Shown piece by piece: positions 1 through 8,109 of a stretch of DNA of 64,000 nt. The notes beneath the pieces are model-generated. The model did not search any database. It had not been told where the DNA came from and worked only from the letters and a program-made list of their open reading frames with translations. Each line of letters opens with the position of its first letter. Position 1 is the stretch's first letter. The DNA is from Kriegella sp965368185. GTDB lineage: Bacteria; Bacteroidota; Bacteroidia; Flavobacteriales; Flavobacteriaceae. The stretch lies in NCBI GenBank assembly GCA_965368185.1, contig CBDULZ010000013.1, positions 1 to 64,000 on the forward strand. The letters are read 5' to 3'. A program made the translations under genes and the position numbers.

Positions 1-2178
1 TTTTTAAACGGAGAATTACACCAAGCCGCAGGTGGCGGAACATCAAATCGTGACTGGTGGCCGAACCAGTTGAATCTTAATATTCTTCGGCAACATGCTT
101 CTCCATCGAACCCGATGGGTGAGAAATTCAACTATGCCGAAGAATTTAAATCTTTAGATTTGGCAGCAGTAAAAGAAGACCTCTACAAATTGATGACAGA
201 TAGCCAAGACTGGTGGCCGGCGGACTATGGCCATTACGGACCTCTTTTTATTCGTATGGCATGGCATAGTGCGGGTACGTATCGTATTGCTGATGGGCGT
301 GGTGGCGCAGGATCTGGTTCACAGCGTTTTACACCGTTGAACAGTTGGCCTGATAATGCCAATTTAGATAAGGCGAGATTATTGCTTTGGCCTATCAAGC
401 AGAAATACGGCAAAAAACTTTCTTGGGCCGATTTGCTAATTTTAGCGGGTAATTGTGCCCATGAGTCTATGGGACTTAAAATGTTTGGTTTTGCCGGTGG
501 CCGCGAAGATGTTTGGCAGCCCGAAGAAGATATTTACTGGGGCTCGGAGACTGAATGGCTGGGGAATAAGGACCGGTATGCCGAGGAACAGAAATTGGAA
601 AATCCGTTGGGCGCCGCCCACATGGGGTTGATTTATGTTAATCCTGAAGGTCATAACGCTAACCCTGACCCTGTTGAATCGGCACATTATATCAGGGAGA
701 CTTTTGGCCGCATGGCAATGAACGATTATGAGACCGTCGCGCTTATTGCGGGGGGGCATACTTTTGGAAAAACTCATGGCGCTGCTGATCCAACGGATTA
801 TGTCGAGGCAGAACCTGCCGCAGCCGGTATCGAAATGCAAGGACTTGGATGGAAGAACAACTTCGGCTCGGGAAAGGGCGAGCATACCATTACCAGTGGT
901 TTGGAAGGTGCCTGGACCAATACGCCTACCAAATGGGACAATAATTTCTTTGAAACGTTATTCGGTTACGAATGGGAATTGACCAAAAGCCCGGGAGGGG
1001 CTCACCAATGGAAACCGAAAGACAATGCTGGAGCCGGTACCGTGCCCGATGCGTACGACCCCGAAAAGAAACATGATCCTTTTATGTTGACCACCGACCT
1101 TTCGTTACGTATGGATCCGGCCTATGAAAAAATCTCCAGACATTTTTATGAGAACCCCGGGGAGTTCGCCGATGCCTATTCACGTGCCTGGTTTAAATTG
1201 ACACACCGCGATATGGGCCCCATCGATCGGTATTTAGGACCAGAAGTGCCTCAAGAGGAGTTGATTTGGCAAGATCCCGTTCCGGCAGTCAATCACGAAC
1301 TGGTCAATGATATCGATATTGGCAATTTAAAAGCTAACATTTTGGCTTCGGGCCTGTCCGTTGCTGAATTGGTCGGTACCGCTTGGGCCTCTGCCTCTAC
1401 TTTTAGAGGTTCCGACAAACGTGGCGGCGCCAATGGCGCCCGGATACGCTTGGCCCCACAGAAATATTGGAAAGTTAATAACCCACAACAATTAAAAAAG
1501 GTTTTAGATACGTTGGGCCGTATTCAAAATGAGTTTAACGGGGCGCAATCGGGAAATAAAAAAGTATCCTTGGCCGATCTAATTGTTTTAGGAGGATGCG
1601 CCGCTGTCGAAAAAGCCGCAAATAATGCAGGTCATGAAGTGACCGTACCGTTTACTGCCGGCCGTACCGATGCCACCGAAGAACAGACCGATGCGGAAGC
1701 TTTTGAAGCGTTGGAGCCAGTAGCAGATGGTTTCCGAAATTACGTAAAGGATAAATATACAGTCAGTTCCGAAGAGCTTTTGGTCGACAAGGCCCAATTG
1801 TTGACTTTGACCGTTCCTGAGATGACCGTTTTGATAGGGGGTATGCGTGTGTTGAACACCAATTTTGACGGTTCGAAACACGGCGTTTTCACTGAGCGGC
1901 CAGAGACGTTGACCAACGACTTCTTTACCAACTTGCTCGATATGGACACGACTTGGAAAGCCGTTGGGGATTCTGACAATGTTTTTGAAGGTCGTGATCG
2001 CAAAACGGACAAATTCAAATGGACGAGCACCCGTGCAGATCTTATCTTTGGTTCGAATTCAGAACTTCGTGCCATGGCGGAAGTTTATGCCTGTGGCGAT
2101 GCCGATACCAAGTTCGTTACTGATTTTATAGCAGCTTGGAACAAGGTCATGAACTTAGATCGTTTTGATCTGGCCTGA
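1..2178 (+). CDS. katG: Catalase-peroxidase KatG (5' end outside window)
   Basis: Bifunctional haem enzyme that breaks down hydrogen peroxide by catalase and peroxidase activities. The frame is open from base 1, so the true start lies upstream; 725 residues are visible of a family length near 740. Near visible residue 85 is the distal-pocket motif IRMAWHSAGTYR with the Arg, Trp and His used in catalysis. Further on come LIYVNPEG, carrying the Tyr of the Met-Tyr-Trp crosslink, IEMQGLGW with its Met, and GGHTFGKTHG with the proximal haem-binding His. The second, haem-less C-terminal half is intact. A hairpin terminator follows 43 bases after the stop, so this is probably the last gene of its transcript. 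An OxyR homologue is encoded at 51538-52476, a plausible but unproven regulator. Confidence 0.97.
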   Translation, partial: FLNGELHQAAGGGTSNRDWWPNQLNLNILRQHASPSNPMGEKFNYAEEFKSLDLAAVKEDLYKLMTDSQDWWPADYGHYGPLFIRMAWHSAGTYRIADGRGGAGSGSQRFTPLNSWPDNANLDKARLLLWPIKQKYGKKLSWADLLILAGNCAHESMGLKMFGFAGGREDVWQPEEDIYWGSETEWLGNKDRYAEEQKLENPLGAAHMGLIYVNPEGHNANPDPVESAHYIRETFGRMAMNDYETVALIAGGHTFGKTHGAADPTDYVEAEPAAAGIEMQGLGWKNNFGSGKGEHTITSGLEGAWTNTPTKWDNNFFETLFGYEWELTKSPGGAHQWKPKDNAGAGTVPDAYDPEKKHDPFMLTTDLSLRMDPAYEKISRHFYENPGEFADAYSRAWFKLTHRDMGPIDRYLGPEVPQEELIWQDPVPAVNHELVNDIDIGNLKANILASGLSVAELVGTAWASASTFRGSDKRGGANGARIRLAPQKYWKVNNPQQLKKVLDTLGRIQNEFNGAQSGNKKVSLADLIVLGGCAAVEKAANNAGHEVTVPFTAGRTDATEEQTDAEAFEALEPVADGFRNYVKDKYTVSSEELLVDKAQLLTLTVPEMTVLIGGMRVLNTNFDGSKHGVFTERPETLTNDFFTNLLDMDTTWKAVGDSDNVFEGRDRKTDKFKWTSTRADLIFGSNSELRAMAEVYACGDADTKFVTDFIAAWNKVMNLDRFDLA

Positions 2179-2220
2179 TTTTGGATCAGAAAAAGCGGTT
2201 AAACCGTAAATAATAATGTG

Positions 2221-2250
2221 AAAGTGGTCTGGAAACGGACCACTTTTTTC
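2221..2250 (+). terminator. Rho-independent terminator after katG
   Basis: AAGTGGTC and GACCACTT form a perfect 8-bp stem around a short loop, followed by a T run. It sits 43 bases after the katG stop and faces the converging minus-strand gene at 2328-2828. Confidence 0.8.
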
Positions 2251-2280
2251 GTTTAATAATTTCCTCAATCTAAGTAATTC

Positions 2281-2326
2281 TCCGAAGGCTCTGCCTCAGG
2301 GATTGTCGATTTCAAGAAATTTTTTG
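2281..2326 (+). repeat. Dispersed intergenic repeat, copy A
   Basis: This 46-base stretch matches 62331-62376 at 36 of 46 positions in the same orientation, sharing the core TTTCAAGAAATT. It ends one base before the stop codon of the tape-measure-like gene. No coding role is seen. Confidence 0.6.
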
Positions 2327-2327
2327 T

Positions 2328-2828
2328 TTAACGCCAGAATACCTCAATGGAATAATCAATCCACGATAGTTCAATACGGCGAATATCCCAAGGAATGAAA
2401 TCCAAAAGTATATCAAGACTCCTTTGTGTTACTGTTAATTTATGACTTTCGGGGTTGAGACTGAGAATTCCATCCCGTTGTAAAAAGGATTCTCGAATAG
2501 CGGCATCGGATGAATTTTGTACCTTTTCCCAATTGCTTCGCAGGCCGTCCATTAGGCTATCAGCGAGTTCTTTTTCTTCGGCAGTGACTTGATTTAATGG
2601 TACTAATGCATGCGCTGGTGACAACCCGACCATAAGTTTGTTCAGAAGTAATTGATGCTCCGGAAAGTCAATCGCGCCGTAAACTAGATACTGTAAAAGA
2701 TATGCCCCACGTTGTTGGGCAGCTACATCGATAAAAGTACCATCGCGTAGCAGGTTCGAACGTTCAAAAAATAGGGTTAGAAACGGCCAGAATATTATCA
2801 CGCCGGCATTTGAAATATGAGCTTCCAT
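2328..2828 (-). CDS. Orphan contractile-injection-system tape-measure C-terminal domain
   Basis: A 166-residue protein resembling the conserved C-terminal domain of tape-measure proteins of extracellular contractile injection systems (CIS_TMP type). Visible hallmarks are NAGVIIFWPFL near the start, FERSNLLRDG, QQRGAYLLQYLVYG, EHQLLLNKLMVGL, LADSLMDGL, ESFLQRDGIL and the closing IPWDIRRIELSW. Full-length family members are far longer, with a variable N-terminal part; here the ORF begins almost exactly at the conserved domain. No sheath, tube, baseplate or ATPase genes are in the window. It lies 49 bases after the PepSY gene on the same strand. It may be a remnant or a free-standing domain with another job. 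The family assignment rests on remembered motif pattern, not a search. Confidence 0.65.
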   Translation of the reverse strand: MEAHISNAGVIIFWPFLTLFFERSNLLRDGTFIDVAAQQRGAYLLQYLVYGAIDFPEHQLLLNKLMVGLSPAHALVPLNQVTAEEKELADSLMDGLRSNWEKVQNSSDAAIRESFLQRDGILSLNPESHKLTVTQRSLDILLDFIPWDIRRIELSWIDYSIEVFWR

Positions 2829-2877
2829 ACTAAATTGTGTTGGTTATTTCGTTTGACCTCTGAAAACTACGAATAAA

Positions 2878-3978
2878 TCACTTCCTTTTTCCCCACCAAA
2901 TATAAAACCCGGTTATGGGCAGTGAAGCCCCGATCAGCGAAGCCAAAAAAGCCAATAGCCTCCCGGGAAAACCCAAAATAGAACCCAAATGCACATCATA
3001 GGCCAAGGCATTTATTTTGGTGAAGAAACTGGCCTCTTCGCTCAGTCCGTTTTTAAAATGACCTTTCAAACGTTCTCCCGTATATCGGTCAAAATGGAAA
3101 TGATCTACGCTGCTTACCAATTGGTTCTTGTCGATTAACGATATATGAATGGGGTCCTCCGGTTTATGCGGATTACTGATTCTGATCGAATGGTGTGGGA
3201 ATTCTTTTCGAAACCGCACACCCAATCGCTCCATTACGGCATAGGGGTTGGTAAGGCGCGCGATACTATCGTTTTTTGACTTCGGAAGGTCGTAGGCTAT
3301 CGACTTTTCTTGACCGATGGATTCGAATGTATTTTTTACGGCTTTAAATCCCCAAAAAAGTCCGGTACCGATAATAAAAATCAAGACCCAATTGGCATAA
3401 AAGCCCGTCACGTTATGAAAGGAATAATTCAGGGCCGCTGGGCGTGCTTTCCAATTAATGCTCAGACTTTTTTTAAGTTTCGAACGCTTGGAAGGCCACC
3501 ACAAAACAATACCCGTTACGACCATGATAAGAAATAACAAGGTGCCCCAATGAACAATTTCGCGACCGATATCGCCCAATAATAAATTGCGATGTAATTT
3601 TTTTAGCTGGTTCAACCACCCTTGGTTCATATCCTGAAGGTGGATGAGCTCACCCGTGTAGGGATTGATTTGGGCAATATAGTAGGTTCCGGGAACAAAA
3701 AGCAAGATTTCGGCGGTATACGACGGACCCCGATAATATACCGTTCTAAAATCACCCTTAGGTAAAGCTTGTTTTGCGGTTTCCGCCAATTTTTCTACGG
3801 AAACAAAAGGGGCATCTTGCGCACCTATTTTTTCTTTATAAATGATGGAGGCAATTTCGGGAGCCCAACAATAAATGGCGCCGCTAAAGGCGATAACAAA
3901 AAATAAGATACCCAGGGGTAGCCCCAACCAAAGGTGTATTTTTTGTATCCAATGTTTTATGCGGTTGCGGGAGGCCAA
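2878..3978 (-). CDS. PepSY-associated TM-helix membrane protein
   Basis: Inner-membrane protein of 366 residues of the PepSY-TM family, often linked to ferric-siderophore reduction or iron uptake. The N-terminus HWIQKIHLWLGLPLG with the following hydrophobic stretch (about residues 14-36) is the family signature. Further membrane segments are at about 143-162, 185-212 and 335-360, with a large extracytoplasmic PepSY portion between the first two. Histidines in the helices (for example HLWLG and VHWGTLLF) could bind haem. Start: ATG at 3976-3978, just before KHWIQKIH. The tape-measure-like gene follows on the same strand. The substrate is not readable from sequence. Confidence 0.85.
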   Translation of the reverse strand: MASRNRIKHWIQKIHLWLGLPLGILFFVIAFSGAIYCWAPEIASIIYKEKIGAQDAPFVSVEKLAETAKQALPKGDFRTVYYRGPSYTAEILLFVPGTYYIAQINPYTGELIHLQDMNQGWLNQLKKLHRNLLLGDIGREIVHWGTLLFLIMVVTGIVLWWPSKRSKLKKSLSINWKARPAALNYSFHNVTGFYANWVLIFIIGTGLFWGFKAVKNTFESIGQEKSIAYDLPKSKNDSIARLTNPYAVMERLGVRFRKEFPHHSIRISNPHKPEDPIHISLIDKNQLVSSVDHFHFDRYTGERLKGHFKNGLSEEASFFTKINALAYDVHLGSILGFPGRLLAFLASLIGASLPITGFYIWWGKRK

Positions 3979-4111
3979 TAGGGGTGTTATTTATAGGGAC
4001 CTAAATATCAAACTTTTTCGGCAATACTCGACAATGCTTTAAAATGATAAAAGGAAAACCGATCAATGAAGCGGTTTAAAAATAGGCGATTTTTTGAAAC
4101 GACGACTTTTC

Positions 4112-4414
4112 TTAGGCCACGTTTTTATTGCGGTACGCTTTTATTTCGTTCAGCTCCTTTTCTTTAGCTTCCTTCTCTTCTTCAATATCATAATCATCTT
4201 GAAGGCCGAGCCAGAATTTGGCGGAATTGCCAAAATACTTACTTAGTCGCAATGCGGTGTCGGCGGTAATTCTACGGTTGCTTTTTAGAATTTCGGAAAT
4301 TCTTGTTTGAGGTATTTTAAGATCTTTGGAAAGTCTATATGCGGTTATCTCGATCGGTTCAAGAAATTCATAGCGTAAAATTTCTCCAGGATGTATATTC
4401 GGTAGCTTTTCCAT
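4112..4414 (-). CDS. higA: HigA-family antitoxin (HTH, XRE-like)
   Basis: A 100-residue antitoxin. The opening NIHPGEILRYEFLEP is the HigA/VapI signature, followed by a helix-turn-helix (about residues 25-65: AYRLSKDLKIPQTRISEIL) and the usual ending of the domain, NSAKFWLGLQDDYD. The tail after residue 80 is rich in Glu and Lys. It lies 12 bases downstream of the toxin gene on the same strand, the toxin-first order typical of hig modules. It should neutralise the toxin and, with it, repress the operon at the palindrome at 4713-4740. Confidence 0.93.
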   Translation of the reverse strand: MEKLPNIHPGEILRYEFLEPIEITAYRLSKDLKIPQTRISEILKSNRRITADTALRLSKYFGNSAKFWLGLQDDYDIEEEKEAKEKELNEIKAYRNKNVA

Positions 4415-4426
4415 TTGTTTCTTTTT

Positions 4427-4708
4427 TTAGTGATAATCAATTATTTCCACTTTACTGACATTGCCTTTTTCCCAAAGAAAAATTATCGGCCATTGCCTAT
4501 TAATTCGAATACTATAGAACCCGTTTAAATCTCCAGCTAGTTTTTCAAGTCGGTTCGAAGGCGGAATTCTTAAATCGGCGATATCTTGAGAGTTATTTAA
4601 CATTCTCAGTTTCCGACGGCCGATATTTTGAATTTCAATCGGCATCTTTTTTACTCTTGTGCCGTTCCAAATCTGCTCGGTTTCTTTAGAGCCAAAAGAT
4701 AAAATCAT
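4427..4708 (-). CDS. higB: HigB/RelE-like mRNA interferase toxin
   Basis: A 93-residue RelE/HigB-superfamily toxin that would cleave mRNA on the ribosome. It shows RRKLRMLNNSQDIADLRIPP, then NRLEKLAGDLNGFYSIRIN and the strand QWPIIFLWEKGN, the core of the HigB fold with conserved basic residues and terminal strands. It is first gene of the two-gene operon and appears intact. The target and trigger are unknown. Confidence 0.92.
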   Translation of the reverse strand: MILSFGSKETEQIWNGTRVKKMPIEIQNIGRRKLRMLNNSQDIADLRIPPSNRLEKLAGDLNGFYSIRINRQWPIIFLWEKGNVSKVEIIDYH

Positions 4709-4712
4709 AACT

Positions 4713-4740
4713 ACTTACGTTACTAACGTCAAACGTAAGT
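4713..4740. promoter_or_regulatory. Palindromic operator of higBA
   Basis: ACTTACGTT and AACGTAAGT form a perfect 9-bp inverted repeat with a 10-base spacer, starting 5 bases upstream of the higB start. An extra ACGTT/AACGT half-site pair lies inside. The position suits autorepression by HigA or HigA-HigB; binding is inferred. Confidence 0.7.
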
Positions 4741-4903
4741 ATTTTAATTGTAATGGCTTGGAATATTTGGTTTACATCTATATTATTTAGAAATACGTGT
4801 GGAAAACTTAGAACCACTTGATAGAATAGTTTTAAAATGTAATTTTTTATTGACAGTCCCACTTTTGTGTATAATTTGTTCTAGTGGGCGTGGATACCCT
4901 TGG

Positions 4904-6385
4904 TTACCCGCTTTCAGTGACCTGGTTGATTTGTAGGGTTTCGTAAACTTCGTCTATAACTTCTTGTTTATCGGCAAAAACCATCAGCGTGTCTCCATCT
5001 TCGATTACCGTAGAACCATTTGGGGTAATATAGGCATCGTTACGGCGGATCATCGCAATTATCGCATGTTTCGGGAAACCCAAGTCCACAATTTTTTTAT
5101 TGAGGGCAAAACAATTGGGACCGATACGAATATCTTTCATTACGGTTTTTGGACTATCCATAAACAGCATGTCGGTGGGATTGAGCTTCTTTTCTTCCTG
5201 AGGGAGTGCCACGTTCAGCCATTTTGCCACTACCGAAAGTGTGGTTCCTTGTATCAATACCGAAGTCACCGAAATAAAGAAAACGATGTTAAACATCATA
5301 TCGGCCTTGTCGATACCCGCCAATAGGGGGTAGGTGGCAAATACGATGGGTACGGCCCCGCGCAGTCCGACCCAAGAAATATAGAGGCGTCGTCTGAACT
5401 TCATTTTAAAAAAGCTTAGACTCAAGAGTACACTTAAAGGCCGGGCGACCAAAATAAGAAATAACGAAATGATCAGCCCCACCCCGAATACGGGAAATAC
5501 ACGCGTCGGGAAAACCAGCAGGCCCAAGGTTAAAAACAGAATGATCTGCATCAGCCAGGCCAGCCCGTCGTACATCTTTAAAATGGTTTTTTTGTGTATC
5601 AGGTCTTGATTGCCTAGATACACCGAACAGATATAGATGGCCAAAAAACCGTTGCCCCCGACAAAGTCGGTAGCAGAAAACGTGATAAACATAAGGGCAA
5701 TGACCAGCACGGGGTAGAGGCCTTCAAAATCGAGACGAATACGGTTGATGATCAGTTTACTGAGTTTACCGAATAAAAAACCGGCGACCCCTCCAAAAAT
5801 CATCTGCTGTAGAAACAAGGGAATAATCGAGAGAATATCTTGATCTTGGTTGATGACCAACGTCAAAAAAGCAAGGGTCAACACATAGGCCATGGGGTCG
5901 TTACTTCCGCTTTCAAGCTCGAGCGTAGGCCTTAGGTTGGTACGTAGTGCCAAACTTTTGGATCTTAAAATCGAGAATACTGCAGCAGCATCGGTAGAAG
6001 AAACAATAGAGCCCAAAAGCATACTTTCATAAATGGTAAAGTCGGTAATCAGCCATACAAAAGTACCGAGCGAAAGAGCGGTAAATAAAACACCAAGGGT
6101 CGATAAAGCCAGCCCTTCACGAAGAATGGGTTTTACCGTATTCCAATTGGTATCGAGTCCCCCTGAAAATAGGATAAAGTTAAGTGATACAATGCCAATA
6201 AACTGGGCGATTTTGGGATCGTCGAATTTAATACCACCAATACCTTCTGAGCCCGCCAGCATACCGATGGCCAAGAACAGCAATAAGGTGGGTACACCGA
6301 ATTTATACGAGGTCTTGCCCACGATGATGCTGACAAAGAGTAGCAATGAGCCAACCAGCATTATGTTTTCGATAGTTAAATTCAT
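4904..6385 (-). CDS. K+/H+ antiporter, NhaP2/CvrA-like
   Basis: A 493-residue CPA1-family antiporter exchanging potassium (or sodium) for protons in the inner membrane. About twelve hydrophobic helices span residues 5-385. SGGLDTNW, SSTDAAAVFSIL and GSNDPMAY are conserved transport-core motifs, the last with the Asn-Asp pair typical of CPA1. A TrkA-C-like regulatory domain (about 400-485) follows, with GDTLMVFADKQEV. Length and domain order match NhaP2/CvrA. It is preceded by 254 bases of divergent intergenic DNA. The favoured ion is assigned by family only. Confidence 0.9.
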   Translation of the reverse strand: MNLTIENIMLVGSLLLFVSIIVGKTSYKFGVPTLLLFLAIGMLAGSEGIGGIKFDDPKIAQFIGIVSLNFILFSGGLDTNWNTVKPILREGLALSTLGVLFTALSLGTFVWLITDFTIYESMLLGSIVSSTDAAAVFSILRSKSLALRTNLRPTLELESGSNDPMAYVLTLAFLTLVINQDQDILSIIPLFLQQMIFGGVAGFLFGKLSKLIINRIRLDFEGLYPVLVIALMFITFSATDFVGGNGFLAIYICSVYLGNQDLIHKKTILKMYDGLAWLMQIILFLTLGLLVFPTRVFPVFGVGLIISLFLILVARPLSVLLSLSFFKMKFRRRLYISWVGLRGAVPIVFATYPLLAGIDKADMMFNIVFFISVTSVLIQGTTLSVVAKWLNVALPQEEKKLNPTDMLFMDSPKTVMKDIRIGPNCFALNKKIVDLGFPKHAIIAMIRRNDAYITPNGSTVIEDGDTLMVFADKQEVIDEVYETLQINQVTESG

Positions 6386-6639
6386 GCTTTTTCTTTAAAA
6401 TTGAATCTTTGCAAAAATACGGGTAACTATAAAAGGCATAGTCTAAAAAACATTCTTTTTTTGTACAATTGCAATGTGCGTTCAAATAATGGGCATGTCA
6501 CTATATATTTCAACTGAGACCGCGGTTTTACAAAAATCATGGGTAAAGCATCGGCAGATTTTTACGAATGATTATTCTCGGTGTTTTGCAAAGCCTGTGA
6601 AGGAGACCGATTTCCGAATAAATTATAAATTCTGATCAA

Positions 6640-8109
6640 ATGACCTACAAGAATTTCCTATTTCTGGCCTGTCTATTTTTTAGCCTCTTGTCAAGCGCCC
6701 AAAACTCCGAAAAGAAAGGAAAACTGGGAAAAAAGCCAAATGTACTTTTTATTATTTCCGATGACCTTACGGCCACGGCGATTTCGTCATATGAAAATCA
6801 GGCCATCCATACGCCAAACATCGATAAGCTGGCGGCTCAAGGTACACGCTACACACGCGCTTATACCCAATACCCGGTATGCGGTCCCTCGCGGGCCTCT
6901 TTGATGTTCGGCTATTACCCGAATGCAACCCAAACCTATGGCTATGTCAGTGGTCGTGCCAATGTCGGCCCCAATAGACAATCGTTGGCGCAATTATTTA
7001 AAGAAAATGGTTATTACACCGCCCGGGTAAGCAAGATTTACCATATGGGGGTTCCTATCGATATTGAAAAGGGTTCGAACGGTACCGATGACGAAGCTTC
7101 CTGGACAGAGCGTTTCAACAGTCAGGGTCCGGAATGGCAAGCGGCTGGAGAAGCTGAATTGGTACAGAACAACCCCTATGGTGACAAACCCCGAAAGGGA
7201 GGTAATGTCATGACGATTGTAAAGGGCGATGGTGATGATTTGGCGCATTCCGATGGAAAAACAGCTAAAAAGGCGTCCGAATTACTCCGTGAACATAAAG
7301 ATGAACCATTTTTTCTAGCAGTTGGATTGGTACGGCCGCATGTACCTTTTGTCGCACCCAAAGAATATTTTGAACCCTATCCGTACCAACAAATGATTTT
7401 ACCTCCCAAGGTTGAAAACGATTGGGACGATATTCCGGCACGAGGCATCAATTACGTGACCAGTGTAAATGGTGAGATGTCGGAAGAGCAGGAGAAAAAA
7501 GCAGTTGCGGGTTACTATGCATCGGTGGCCTATATGGATGCGCAGGTGGGTAAAATTCTAAAAACCCTAAAAGACGAGGGCTTGGAAGACAATACCATCG
7601 TAGTATTTACCTCTGATCATGGTTTCCATCTCGGAGAACATCGATTTTGGATGAAGGTCAGTCTGCATGAAGAATCGGTACGTGTGCCATTTATTATTAA
7701 AGTACCGGGGAAATCACCTGCGGTATGCCATTCGTTTACCGAACTGTTGGATCTCTATCCGACGCTATCGGAATTGGCGGGATTAAAAACTTCGGAACAC
7801 CTCCAAGGAAAAAGTTTGACAGCAACGTTGGACGATCCGGAACATTCTGTTCGTGATATGGCCTTTTCTGTTTCCCAAGGCGGCAAGTCTTTTTTGGTAC
7901 GAACCGACAAATGGGCATATATTCAATACGATGAAGATGCCGGTTCGGGTATGGAACTGTTCGATATGGATCTAGATCCGAAACAATACAACAATTTAGC
8001 GCACAACCCTAAATACAGTACGGTTTTAGAGGAAATGCAAAAACGTTTATATGCAAAATTAAAAGAGGTTCGAACAAATGACTTGGGGGTTGATTATCAA
8101 TCAGAGTAG
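6640..8109 (+). CDS. Secreted type I sulfatase, iduronate-2-sulfatase-like
   Basis: Formylglycine-dependent sulfatase (S1 family), 489 residues. An N-terminal signal peptide runs to about SSAQ (residue 21). Metal-binding Asp41-Asp42 lie in FIISDDL. The catalytic signature CGPSR starts at Cys81, the residue to be converted to formylglycine. Later motifs include VRPHVPFVAPKEYF, the metal-site FTSDHGFHLGEH and the lysine in WMKVSLHEE, all typical of the iduronate-2-sulfatase-like branch. It opens a same-strand locus of glycan-degrading genes and overlaps the next ORF by 32 bases. The branch is known for marine polysaccharides as well as uronates, so the substrate cannot be read. Maturation would need a formylglycine-generating enzyme; one candidate is at 16453. 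Confidence 0.93.
   Translation: MTYKNFLFLACLFFSLLSSAQNSEKKGKLGKKPNVLFIISDDLTATAISSYENQAIHTPNIDKLAAQGTRYTRAYTQYPVCGPSRASLMFGYYPNATQTYGYVSGRANVGPNRQSLAQLFKENGYYTARVSKIYHMGVPIDIEKGSNGTDDEASWTERFNSQGPEWQAAGEAELVQNNPYGDKPRKGGNVMTIVKGDGDDLAHSDGKTAKKASELLREHKDEPFFLAVGLVRPHVPFVAPKEYFEPYPYQQMILPPKVENDWDDIPARGINYVTSVNGEMSEEQEKKAVAGYYASVAYMDAQVGKILKTLKDEGLEDNTIVVFTSDHGFHLGEHRFWMKVSLHEESVRVPFIIKVPGKSPAVCHSFTELLDLYPTLSELAGLKTSEHLQGKSLTATLDDPEHSVRDMAFSVSQGGKSFLVRTDKWAYIQYDEDAGSGMELFDMDLDPKQYNNLAHNPKYSTVLEEMQKRLYAKLKEVRTNDLGVDYQSE

Noticed and set aside
442..2075. Minus-strand and frame-2 ORFs inside katG
   Set aside because: They lie wholly within a well-conserved gene, lack domain features, and arise from codon bias.
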